64,000 nucleotides of DNA from Xenoacremonium recifei (lineage: Eukaryota > Ascomycota > Sordariomycetes > Hypocreales > Nectriaceae): NCBI GenBank assembly GCA_012184525.1, contig WOFQ01000039.1, positions 248,001 to 312,000 on the forward strand. Direction: 5' to 3'. Position numbers and translations under genes: made by a program. Position 1 is the stretch's first letter. Every line of letters starts with the position of its first letter. This document shows positions 45,292 through 55,972 of this stretch, one piece after another. A model generated the notes under the pieces. That model was given only the letters and a program-made list of their open reading frames with translations, was not told where the DNA came from and did not search any database.

Positions 45292-46565
45292 CTATTCGAC
45301 CGCACTGTTTCGTCGACCGCCGGCATATAATCGGAACTGAACAAAGATAATGGAGTCTTCCACGATGGTTCCTAGGGAGCCCAGGAGCCATGGCAAGGCA
45401 TTGAGGAGGTAGGCGCGGTCTTGCGAATAGGCGACGAGGCTGATGCCATAGGTCAAGTTTCCGGTCAAAGAAAGCATGAAGAACAGCAGAGCGAGGCCTT
45501 CACACGATTTCTCTCGGTAGTTCTTAACGATTTGAGGGACTCGAGCGCTGTAACAGAAACAATCACATCAGTACTGGCCTCATCTGCTTCCGAAAATGGC
45601 ACTCACCAAAGATAGCATATAGCACTGATGTAGCCGAGGGTCATGCCGATGATCTCGGTGGGACTCTTTGCATCATCCGGAGACTCGGGAACACCAGAGT
45701 CGTCGCGATCCCAGGCACCCATGCGATACGAGACGAACCACCCCGCGAAGCCCACGAGATAGACGGCCAACAAGCTGAGCGCGTTATGAAGCAGCGGCTT
45801 GCTATCTGGGGTCTCGTCCTCGCCCGTCACAATCTTCCTCAGCGGCTCCATCGAGGACTCGGTATGCGTCGCATGTCGGCGGTGGGAACCGGGGAGGCCG
45901 AACGACTCGCTTCTCCGCCGTCGAATCAGCGGGGAGTCCTCCGAGGCCTCGGAATCCTCGATCTGGCGGCGTCGCGCAGCTCGTCGGGCATTGATGGTGT
46001 TGTAGTAGAGACATTGGCTGATAAGGACGACATCGGCGATGCAGAAGTACCCGGCCAATGCGACGGCAGTGGGAGCAAGTCGAGTGAAGAGCGCGCCTAG
46101 AAGAGGTTAGCATGCCATGCAAACAGGTGAAGGTGTGCGCTACGGAAAGTAAAATTTGAATGGCAAGCTGCAGCCCCAAAGCTAGAACAATCCCGCCGAT
46201 CAAGCAGATTTTGACAGGGAAAAAAGACCAATGGGAATCTGCAGCAAAGGACAAGGGAACGAGGAATAGGTTGCACGAACCGACGAGGTTTGTCGCATCA
46301 CCGAGCAGCCAGACGACGAGAAAGGCCATGCTGAGGCCATCGGCGCTCTGAGCCTTGTAGTTGGCGAACAATTGCGGGAGCTAGAGAGAGAAAGAGAGAA
46401 TTAGCTGCTGGCAGTCGATCTCAAACACCGTCGCTTGGGCTGAGAACGCACGAGAAGGCATATCCAGGCCGTCAAGCTTATGCTGCCAAAGACGCCCGAT
46501 AAGGCTTGGGTGAGGAGGAGGCGGTGGCCGGCGACCGCAAAGGCGGCGGCGGCCGTGGAAGACAT
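45292..46565 (-). CDS. PQ-loop vacuolar amino-acid transporter (YPQ/PQLC2 type)
   Basis: Four exons, 46565-46452, 46380-46281, 46096-45607 and 45547-45292, give 319 residues with matching phases. The seven-helix layout of the PQ-loop family is visible. The first PQ motif is LLPQLFANYKAQSADGLS at residues about 38-55, followed by FLVVWLLGDATNLVGALFTR and LAGYFCIADVVLISQCLYYN. A long hydrophilic loop carries basic and Ser-rich stretches (SPLIRRRRSESF), and the second PQ motif RVPQIVKNYREKSCEGL begins at residue 237. Yeast Ypq1-3 and mammalian PQLC2 export cationic amino acids from the vacuole or lysosome; that role is inferred for this gene. Exon boundaries lie right at both PQ motifs. The gene diverges from the S1/P1 nuclease across 1.2 kb. 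Confidence 0.9.
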
Positions 46566-47787
46566 GGCGAGGGCGATATGAGGCTGGGTGGGAGGCAGGA
46601 GAATTACTGAAAAGAAGAGGGGAGGAGGAGGCAAGGTTGAGTTGAGTGAGAGGAGGAGGAATTTGTGGTTGGAAGAAGGCAAAGAAAGAGTCAGAAGGTG
46701 GCTCACGAGGTCACTGATCCAGATTGTGGTGGGATGAGCCCGCCCATTGAGATATGAATCAGACGGGGGACGGGACCCGTTATCGGCTGCCAGATGCTTA
46801 TCGTGCGCGCGAGCTGGCAAACCCTGCCCTGTCCGGCCAAGCCAATTGCCTAGGTATGTACCTTACAGGGGGCATCAGTGGCTGCGAGTGCCCTGAAGCC
46901 ACCTGGAGCCACCTGGAGGGGTTGGAGCTGGTGGGGGGTTAATCGGGGCGGATTGCAAAGGCGAGCAACAGCATTGGCCGCCCGTTATCAGACGCGGCAG
47001 GTGCGTGCAGGCGCGGACCCCGCTGTGACGCACCTGCCTGGGCAAACTGGGGTGGGCTTGCCGAAAAGGTTTCCCGCTCAAGGTTGGCTCGCGCCTGCCC
47101 TCCATCTGCGTGTGCCATGCATGAGTTGCCATTGCCCGCATTTGACAGAATTGATAAGGGTCCAACTCTAAATGCTGGGAAGCCATGTGGTTGACATCAC
47201 AGCTTACCTTGGGTGCCTTACATAACTCGATACTTCCAGCACACTCTGAAAATGCGTACGATCCTCGCTCTCGCAACAGCACACCGCCAGCCAGCCACTT
47301 TGGTTTGTCCCGCCACGGCGATCCGGACCCGGACCTCAGCTGAGCTGCGGCAATCGCAACGTGACTCGACTGACTGTGTCTCACCGATGCGTAAAACTGG
47401 AGACCATCCGAGACGCACCACTGGCGCAGGTTCGTCCAGTTGACCAGGCCTTCTGCCACGGCCTGGCCCGGGCCTCACGTGGGGCTGGCCATCTGCCTTG
47501 ATTCGCCTCGATCCCCCTGTTCCTCCAGCAACTTGCGGCCTGCTGGCGGCGGCCCTGTGCCAACCAGAATAGGCGCTGGAGGTCAGTTGCGACGGGACTC
47601 ACTGGCCTGGCCTGGCGCTCAGCCTCGCCTCGTCATCCTGTGAGCGCCTCGCCTCGTCTCACAGCTCAGTCCTTCACAACAACACAACCTTGACGTCCAC
47701 CGGCTGGACCACTCGCTATTTAACCTCAAGAAACGCATTATTTCTCAAGACTAGATCCCGCGATCCTCGTCCGACCCCTCGTTCCTC
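46566..47787. other. Shared upstream region of two divergent genes
   Basis: This 1.2-kb stretch lies between the divergent starts at 46565 (-) and 47788 (+). Open frames in it (194 codons at 46875-47459, minus) have no domain. Upstream of 46565 the minus strand is CT-rich. Confidence 0.55.
47717..47723 (+). promoter_or_regulatory. TATA-like box of the nuclease gene
   Basis: TATTTAA lies 65 bases before the ATG at 47788, a sensible distance for a core promoter with a short leader. Confidence 0.5.
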
Positions 47788-48807
47788 ATGAAGCTTCAAA
47801 CGACCTCTTTGGCCCTGGGCCTCGTCACCCTCCCAGGCGCCATGGCTTGGGGTAGTATGTTACTGGCTGAAGCGCCTTGGTAACGCGAATCTCACGCTGA
47901 CCCGTCCTTGCAGGCTTGGGTCACATCACCACAGCTTATCTTGCCAGTAATTTCGTCTCTAATTCGACAGAGGCCTTCTTCCAGGACCTCTTGCGTAGCG
48001 ATGAGCCAGACTACATGGCCAAGGTCGCAAGCTGGGCCGACTCAATCCGATACACCAAATGGGGCCGGTTCACCAGCACCTTTCACTTCATCGACGCTCA
48101 CGATGACCCTCCCGCGTCCTGCAATGTCGACTACGACCGCGACTGCAAGGAGACGGGCTGCGTCATCAGCGCCCTGGCCAACTACACCGAGCAGTCCCTG
48201 GACCACGAGTTGCCGACCTGGCTGAGGGCTCAGGCGGCCAAGTTCGTCATCCACTTCGTCGGAGACTTGCACCAGCCGCTGCACAACGAGGATGTGGCCA
48301 AGGGCGGCAATGGCATCTACGTGCTCTTCGACGGGCGCCACTTCAATCTGCACCATGTCTGGGACAGCTCCATCGCTGAGAAGTGGATTGGCGGCATGCA
48401 CGGCAGCCCTTACGTTCTGGCCAAGAAGTGGGCGAACCAGTTGACCGTGGAGATCACCGATGGCAAGTTTGCTGAGGAGAAGAAGGAGTGGCTGAAGGAC
48501 CTCAACTTTGACAACGCGACGAGCACAGCCATGGCCTGGTCGAGGGAGGCCAACGCGATTGTGTGCACTCATGGTAAGTGGCCGCTACGATGAAGATGCT
48601 GGACGTGCTGTACTGACATTCTCAGTTTTCCCCGAAGGTCCCAAGGCCATCGTCGGCCAGGAGCTCGGAGGCGAGTACTTTGACAAGGCTGGTCCGGTCA
48701 TTGAGAAGCAGGTTGCTCGCGCAGGCTACCGGATGGCTGCCTGGCTCGATAGCATTGTCGAGGCATACCATGCGGGATCAGCAGAAGAAATCTCAGAAGA
48801 GTTGTAA
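47788..48807 (+). CDS. Secreted S1/P1-type zinc nuclease
   Basis: Three exons, 47788-47854, 47914-48573 and 48626-48807, give 302 residues. A signal peptide (MKLQTTSLALGLVTLPGAMA) is followed directly by WGSLGH, the mature N-terminus whose Trp binds zinc in S1/P1 nucleases. The other ligands are in place: Asp in VASWADSIR, His in TFHFIDAHDDPP, and the HFVGDLHQPLHNED and NLHHVWD blocks. The enzyme degrades single-stranded DNA and RNA outside the cell and removes 3' phosphates, consistent with phosphate scavenging. Cysteines are present in CNVDYDRDCKETGC. The length is close to the 270-300 residues usual for the family. The first intron lies exactly at the signal cleavage site, splitting the serine codon after WG. 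Confidence 0.94.
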
Positions 48808-49876
48808 GACAGCACATTGATTGACGATTTGTTTTGGATGCATAGATGATGATCGTTGCATGTCGATGGCGTTTCTCAGCTGGGTAACAAAGTAGCATAT
48901 TCGAGGAGATCTGATCTTAGGTAGTCAAGAGACTCTTCCCTGCAATCTTCTCCTCACTGGGAGAAACCAGACAGACCAGCACTTAATTTATTGCGATTAC
49001 ATATGTGCGGACGCATCGAGTGTTTTGGCTCCATATGTCCATCGGCAAATTGAATGCATAATGGTATCTTTGGTGGCTGGTGGAGACCCCGAAGAAGCTC
49101 ACTAGGAACGCGCTTCACCATCACCAGCACCACCATCACCTCCACCGTCATCGCCAGCACGACCACCTCCTCGAGCACTTCGTCCACCACCACTAGCCCC
49201 AATGCAACCCGCCCCTCCTGGTATTTTGAGAGACTTGCCCATTCAAAGCAGGCCCGACACGTCTGGCGGTAAAGTCGCATCCAGGGTAGAGCCAGAGACA
49301 GAGACAGAGATAGGTACTCTAACCCAGCAATATACGCATCTGTCCGAGAATGTCCGACCGGAGACGCGACGTGAAACCCAGGAGGAAGAGGAAGAATGAG
49401 GAAGAATGAGGCAGGCCACCGACAAAGGCAAAGTTGGGGTGCTCGCGCCCTTGAGAAAAACGTTGTATGACTTTTCACCAATCAATAAGACTGAATCTCG
49501 GCTTTTAGGGTGATCCTTTCATAGTACTGTGGCTGTTGTCGCGATTCATATAGGGGAAGTAGCAACAAAAGTTACTCAATTCAGATTCAGCAAAATTTCA
49601 GGGAATTCCAACAATATTATATGCATCCATTGAGCTCTAAATATCGTGCTGTCCCATATCCAAGCAACTCTCCCTCTTTCAAATGGCATTAGCACCATTT
49701 CTGTAGTCCGGCGCAGTTTCGGCTGAGTTTCCAATACCAGGATGCCTGGGCCAATCACTATTTAGTCTGCTTATCAAATCCAATGGGAAAACTGGATCCA
49801 ACAGTCTCGACACGGTCGACTGTCGGCCGAGTCTCAACCTGCCTCTTACAACACTCAACATTTTCTCGCCGACAAT
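48808..49876. other. Intergenic with low-complexity patch
   Basis: Apart from the CACCAN-rich patch noted separately, this holds the 3' flank of the nuclease and the promoter of the Zn2Cys6 gene at 49877. The 175-codon minus-strand frame at 48954-49481 is the reverse reading of that patch and is not called. Confidence 0.55.
49115..49200 (+). repeat. CACCAN trinucleotide-rich patch
   Basis: Irregular CAC/CAT/CAG/ACC triplets run for about 85 bases on the plus strand. This is simple sequence, with no clean unit. Confidence 0.65.
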
Positions 49877-51719
49877 ATGGCGAATGTCCGATCAAGCCAG
49901 AGAGCTCCACGCTCGTGCGAGTATTGTTACAGCAAGAAAGTCAAGTGTGATAAGATATTCCCCTGTCAACAGTGCCGCAATCGCGGCCGCGCTGCAGAAT
50001 GCCGGATCGAGACCGTTCTGGTCAAAGGACGTCTCGTAAGGTGAATATGAATGACTCCAATTTCCAAGGTAGACTTCTGACATTAAAAAGAGATGGAAAT
50101 GCCACAGAACAGCCGTCATATGCCGATCTTCTCCGAGAAAACCAGAGACTGCGGGCCGAGCTCAATGACAGACCCAAGGCCAGCGAGAATACTTCAGCCA
50201 TTGCCTCTAGTGGAGGCCTGGATTTGACAGACAAATACGAACAGGAACTGTATCGAGCAATCAAGTTCGAAGCCCGAGAGTCCACTGTGCACAGAGCTGT
50301 GGATGTTCTGTTTCCGTCACCCGAATGTGCTCGTAAAGTATGTCGTCATGGGAAGCAATGGGCTTGGCTACACATGGCACTGGATCCTGTTGAATTTGAG
50401 AGTGAGATCAGCAGTTTCCATAAGATTTGCCAAACAACAAACCCCTCACAGGCTGCGTCGCCCTCTTGGCTAGGGTTATACTTCGCGTACCTAACTGTAT
50501 GATATATGCCTTCTCTCATGCTTGCCAATGCTGACTTGCCAAAAGGTCACTTTACTCTTGATGACGGATGAAGAAAAGACCAATGCGGGCTTGCCATACA
50601 GTAAGTAACACTTCACAGCTGATACTATCCCTCTGACATAATGAAAGGCAACTTTGAGACGGTTCTCAACAACTGGTTCGATGCGACCATTCACTTCCTA
50701 CACAAGTCACAATTCATGCGTGTGCTACATATTCGAACTATCCAGACGATATCTGTACTATGTGCCTGCTGCGCCAACTTCGCCGACTTCAATATGTACT
50801 ACAATCTCCTTGCGTCTGCCGCTCGAATCGGCCAATCTTTGGGTATTAACATCGGCGGGCAGCGTGACGGGGAAACACAGGAGCAAGCCCAGCAACGATA
50901 CCGCCTCTGGTGGTCGTTGGTTATCTGCGATTGGATAACCTTCCAATTAGGACCAACGTGTATTCGTCGAGATGATTTCTCCATCCCAATACCGTCTGAG
51001 ATGGATTCTATCGATCTTATCGCAACGACCGACGGCAGCAACCCGATCAGATGGCAGATAAACGTCGTGCACATATGCAATGCCCTCTACAGTTTTCAGG
51101 CATCGCTCCGATCGCGACATCACAGTTACCAGGATCTCCTAGAAGCAATCGAGAATGCAGACAATGACCTTGCTGGCATTATTGCAACGCTGCCGGATGA
51201 GGATATGATTTCCACAAGCGAGCCACGCGAAACTCATTCCATGGTTTCTTGGCAGAAGGCTACAATGACTGTCATTCTATTCTACTATCGTATGGTGGTG
51301 AATAGGGTAGCCTGTAAACACGACAACAGCCACTCTCTTGGCAGTACCAGAGCCATTCGAGTCTGCCTCGACTCTGCCCATGGCATATTTAATACAGTTC
51401 TCGGCAACAAGGCCTTACAGTCCCGCGAACGAGTATGGTATGCTGGCCCAGATGAATCTTAATTTCCACGAATTTTAACTTATTTTTGTTCAGGTTTCTG
51501 CTGCTCCCGATTTACTCCGCCGCAGTCACTCTCGCCGAACACTCTGGGTACTGTTCATGTAATCCTATCGATGCGCATAAAGGAGAATTGCTTCGATGCC
51601 TTTCCTGGCTCGAGAACCTCCAGAGTAGGTATGCCGCACACGCTGCTATTTCACTGAGAGCACTGATGGAGAAAATGGATTTGCACATCGGCGATGGCGA
51701 CGAGTTTCCGGTTGAATGA
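49877..51719 (+). CDS. Zn2Cys6 fungal-specific transcription factor
   Basis: Five exons, 49877-50040, 50091-50496, 50546-50600, 50648-51437 and 51494-51719, give 546 residues. The N-terminal zinc cluster uses Cys14, 17, 24, 30, 33 and 42 (CEYCYSKKVKC, CQQC, AAEC). A short linker and coiled coil (YADLLRENQRLRAELN) for dimerisation follow. The middle homology region shows the Fungal_trans features: FETVLNNWFDATIHFLH, MYYNLLASAARIGQSLGINI, RYRLWWSLVICDWITFQLGP and RRDDFSIPIPSE. The C-terminus is short. Three of the four introns use AAG acceptors, so the first junction (GTGAAT at 50041 to AAAAAG at 50090) is the least certain. The gene sits 358 bases before a decayed nitrilase on the same strand; regulation of that former enzyme is a guess. 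Confidence 0.83.
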
Positions 51720-52077
51720 CACTGGCCTCCGTTAGAATATGACAAAGACGATTCCAATTTCTTGAATAATGCACGCTCTACCATGCTAAAAAGCAACTGC
51801 TATTCGCCATCCGATCAGAAATTTTACTAAAAACTGTTTCGCACTTCGTAGCACCACTCTGTCTGGTCTTAAGGGGTCGGGTCCATGCGATCGCTGTTCG
51901 GGCCAGATCCGGCCGAGTTTCAGCCCACCGAATAGATTATGATACATGTAGGGAGGTAAAATTAAGAAGAAGTTTTCTTTCCTCAGATGCGCTAAGAAAT
52001 GTTGTGGCTATTTTATTCCCCTCCAAAATATCGTTCAGTTTTTATTCCTCTCGACCTCTCTCCCATTAGCTGCCAGG
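51720..52077. other. Short spacer between regulator and nitrilase remnant
   Basis: This 358-base stretch includes CTATTTTATT at about 52009-52018, a TATA-like element 60-70 bases before the nitrilase ATG. No gene is seen. Confidence 0.5.
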
Positions 52078-52847
52078 ATGACTGTTGAGACCGACTTTAC
52101 CACACCAGTCAAGCTGGCCGCCGTGCAAATGGCGCCAGTCTTCCTTGACAAGCAAGCATCAACTGACAGAGTCTGTCGAATGATACAGGAAGCTGGGAAA
52201 GCAAGTGCGCATGTTGTTGGCTTCCATGAGTGCATCATTCCGGGACATACAGGGTGGAACGAAATAATCCCCGTCGATAGAGGCGCTGCGCTCGACCTGT
52301 ATCGCCGGCTATTTCTCAACTCTGTGGGGGTCCCAGGCCCGGAGGTTGATCAAATCTCAAGAGCTTGCAAGGATGCTGGAGTATATGCGATTGTCGGCAT
52401 CAATGAGAGACGGCCGAAATCGACGGGGACGACATGAAACACGCAGCTTCTCTTTGGTCCCGACGGAAAGCTTCTGCCCATTTCGTGCCTGAGTTGGACA
52501 TGAAGATTTCCATCTTGCGCTGCACTCAGGGACTTGCATACTCGTTGAAGTGCTTCATCATCAACTCCATTGGCCTGATTGACAAAGACGCGATAGAGGC
52601 TTATGGTCAGGACGAGGAGGTGAGGAATTGGATGGAGGCAGAGCAACAGACACCAGGGGCCACTATCATTGGCCCGACAGGAGACATAATAGCTGGCCCG
52701 TTGCATTCAGTGGAAGGGATTCTGTACGCGGAGGTGTGTCCGGCAGATCTCATCGTGCTTAAGTACGCTCATGATGTTGCGGGGCATTATGAGCTGTTTG
52801 TGCACCTGTTCACCCCATATTTGGAAACGAAACACAACAAATCATAA
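52078..52847 (+). pseudogene. Decayed nitrilase lacking catalytic Lys and Cys
   Basis: The first frame starts MTVETDFTTPVKLAAVQMAP and continues as a nitrilase through GFHECIIPGHTGWNEIIP (the triad glutamate is Glu51) and GVYAIVGINERRPKSTGTT. There it meets TGA at 52435-52437, where intact members read straight on into NTQLLFGPDGKLL. That continuation is present right after the stop, then ends. The nitrilase C-terminus resumes in another frame at about 52480: CTQGLAYSLKCFIINSIGLI, ATIIGPTGDIIAGPLHSVEG, ILYAEV and HDVAGHYELF. The central segment of roughly 60-90 residues bearing the catalytic lysine and the cysteine nucleophile is missing. One nonsense change, one internal deletion and one frame change mean no active enzyme can be made. 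Nitrilases hydrolyse nitriles to carboxylic acids and ammonia. Confidence 0.8.
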
Positions 52848-53264
52848 GACATAATAGAACAAGAACCTTTATTATGTCTAACCAAATCTGGCCCTTCGCC
52901 GTGACCCGAACAGGAGGACGAAGCTTACCCAAAGTCGGGTAGAGTACCGCAAACTTGGGAAACTTCAGGTGGTAGATGTGTGTCAAACTTGGGCGGGGAG
53001 CTCGAGGAATGGTCCGGAAGCAGTCCTGCAGAGAGTCATCTTCATCCCCCTTGCTTCGTCAGTTCGGGTCCACCTTGTTACCATTCCGATCCAGGATCCT
53101 CTCTGTTGACCCCTGTCCAGTTGGGTGAGAAGCCAGGCAAGAAACCGCGAGGGCCCTCCCACCAGAAGGCATGGACGTTGATCTGAAGCTGTGTTTCTCT
53201 TTCGGTTCATCTCGAGGTCGTCCGGTCGGTCGTTCATGTGATTTGCGAAACATGCCTCAGGGGG
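52848..53264. other. Spacer with one coding-like minus-strand stretch
   Basis: Minus-strand 53180-53070 reads INVHAFWWEGPRGFLPGFSP NWTGVNREDPGSEW and ends in TAA. The composition is protein-like but I find no start, partner exon or family for it. Confidence 0.3.
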
Positions 53265-53616
53265 TCATGGGCTGTCAGGGGTTGACAAAATGTCCAACAA
53301 AGGATTCGGCTCCAGCGACGAAGACTTAGCTCTTCCCACTTGGGCACTTCGGTAATGTCGCAGGGAGAAGGTTTCCCGGTAGATAGACCTGAGGAGGAGA
53401 GATTTCAGTCCAGCTAACATGTTAGAAGTCGCAAGTCCGCCGTTCTGAAGGAACATACCTGTGCTTGTTGCCTCCTCTGGACTATCTATACCTCTTCAGT
53501 CCAATGACGGAAGCGTCAGTAAATTTCCAAATGAAGATGGGATTCGCCTGATGTGATGCATATCTTCGAGCTTCATCGAATGCGTCTTCTGGAGGCTGAG
53601 ATTTTGAAGAAGCCAT
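53265..53616 (-). CDS. Possible small two-exon protein, unknown
   Basis: Exon 53616-53492 begins at ATG and reads MASSKSQPPEDAFDEARRYA SHQANPIFIWKFTDASVIGL KR, ending at a GTATAG donor. A 103-base intron with a CTTCTAACA branch point and a CTCAG acceptor leads to exon 53388-53265, which reads SIYRETFSLRHYRSAQVGRA and ends LLDILSTPDSP before TGA. Together they give 82 residues (89 if the in-frame ATG at 53637 is used). The join is phase-correct, but I recognise no family, and the neighbourhood contains other coding-like scraps. It may be a genuine small gene or a relic. Confidence 0.33.
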
Positions 53617-55683
53617 GATCGAAAATCTCCAAAGCATAACAACGAGCTCGCCTCAGCCAAGCATGAATAGGCCTAGACACCCAAATACGCCAAAGATGAA
53701 ATTTGCGATAAAGGGGGAACCGGCGTATCTGGCACGAGGTTAAGAGAAAGATGAACAAGCTCGCAGGATTTCAAAACGCATGGAGACCTGCATTCTGCCG
53801 GGGCCAGGGCATTCGTTGCCGCCTGTTCGATCCAATACTTCTCTCTGTGGTATGATCAGCAGTGAAACAAACGAACAGGACTGGAAAAGAGGCAAGTACC
53901 AAATGCGGCTCGATGCGATGCAGAGCGGCAGCCTTCTGGGCGAGGACTGCTTGCTCACAACACGTCGATATGGCCAAGTCGGGCGCAGAGGATCCCAAAG
54001 AATGGTCGCACTTTCCATAGTTACCATTGCGACGATCGAGAAGGCTTGGGCGGAGGAGGTCTGGTGTTCATCATGACATGTCTAACACAGATGCGGGTTT
54101 CGAGTGTCATGATGTGTGTGGGCTTAATCCGTGCTTGCAGCACCGATAGGGGTAGCAAGGCCACACCAACGCGCAGGCTTGTTGAAAATATATATCGGTC
54201 GTCCGTATACGCAAGCGACGCAGTGGTGCGGTGCGTCTTTTCCGTCGGGCTTGAGCGATCTGGAATGACGCGGTCGTGGGGATGGAAGAAAGCACCCCTG
54301 ACACTGTTCTTGAAAATTGATGTAGAGCCGTCAAAGCCGGCCGATGTTGCAGATGAACGTTCGATTGTCGTTTTGTTTGGTATTCGACTCGTATGTAGGA
54401 GAAGACTCGGTCGTGAAAGAAGATATTTCTGGCGATAGAGTGTCAGCAGACGCAAGCAATGGCAAGAAAGTGCACTCAGCCTACCGGGGTTTTCCAGAGG
54501 GGAAGCCGTATCCTACTCAAAGTCATGTTGACAACCTGAATGATCTATATCACTTATCTCTCCTGTATTTCGACGTCGTGGCTCGCTTCAGACGTCGTCG
54601 ACCGCTCGCGTATTGGGATTGAATCGACGTGATCGTTCGAGTCGAGGTCCTGATCGCGGGGGAGGCTTGACGGAGATTGTTGGCTACGGGATAGGTTGGG
54701 ATGACCAATTTTCGAGGTACGGTCGCTGTCGATGACGGAAATGTCGAGGACGGTCTCAAATCTGTTCTGGGAGGATCGGCTCGTCGAAGGGGGAGGCTTG
54801 GCCAAAGACTGGTGTCAGACAGGAGTATTGATGGACGGCCGATGTCTCTGCTTCCGCCAACACCTGCTCTCTGCAAGGACACTTACGCTGCGTCACGACC
54901 AAAAATTGCAAGGCTCAATTATGGCAGAGCCCAGAAAAGGGTATGCGATCGGACTGGAGGTGGAAAAGGGGGAGGTAGGCTGCTTCTACTGATTTTTGAA
55001 AGAGATGGCTTCGACCGATCGGCGTCAAGATTGAAAAATAATCATCCAAAGACTTGTCCAAGTGAGCTGTGAAACGTGAGAAGGTCTGTAATCGTCGTAT
55101 TTGACTAGCAAATTTACGAGGGAGCACTCGGGAGCAATGTGCACAAATGCTCCATATGTCCTTATGCAGAGCGAGGTTGCACTCCGTGTTTGCTGGCCGG
55201 TCAAGCCAGCCACATTCAAGGCTTTCGGCCCTCAGCATCCGTTCGTAACCAATCCCATCCTCCATCGAAAATGCAACCTCAGCGCAACACCCTGCCGCAC
55301 CTCCACAGCCAGCCCGGGCAAGCACAGGAAGCAAGCCCGGACCATCACAGGAAGCCAGCCCGACGGCAATCAGAGCCAGCCCGTCGTCAAAGTTGCTATT
55401 TTCCCGCTGCCACCAGATTCCGCACCAGACTCCAGGTAACATCCCAATCTCACTTCCCCGCCCGCGCCCGCTGTCCGCCAGACGTGGTTGGCCTCGCAGC
55501 ATCGCCGATCCACGACACACGGGATGCTCGCTTGATCACCAACAAACGGTGTGCCTGGCTTCCTATCACATGCGGGATGGGGCTTAGTCCGCCGGGCAAG
55601 AGTGAGGGATTTGCGGTATGGCACACCGGTTTCTTCACGTACAGGGAACAGGTTCCAGCCCATCTCCAACACGGACAGCCAAC

Positions 55684-55706
55684 GGCTGGGCTGGGCTGGG
55701 CTGGGC
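55684..55706 (+). repeat. GGCTG pentanucleotide array
   Basis: Four to five head-to-tail GGCTG/GGGCT units; the same unit forms the arrays at 34981-35074 and a short one near 30171-30189. Confidence 0.8.
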
Positions 55707-55944
55707 TTCCCACATCGGTGGCCGGTGAGGAGCTGAAACTTGCCACTCCGGGGTCTGCTGGGCATCCTTGTCAGCCCTCCCACCCTGCGTCATCACGACA
55801 GTGTCTTCCCTGCCAGGCGGGAGCTCAGCCGCCAAAACGATGGTGGGGGGTTGCCCTTCTTCCTGTCATTCCTTGCGTCGGCGATTGGACGCTTTTTCTC
55901 CGCAAGAGCACGTACCATGAAGTCTCGTGCCAACTGCGTCTCCT

Positions 55945-55972
55945 GTCCGCGATCTCGTGTCCGCGATCTCGT
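55945..55972 (+). repeat. Two tandem 14-bp units
   Basis: GTCCGCGATCTCGT occurs twice in direct succession. Confidence 0.8.
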
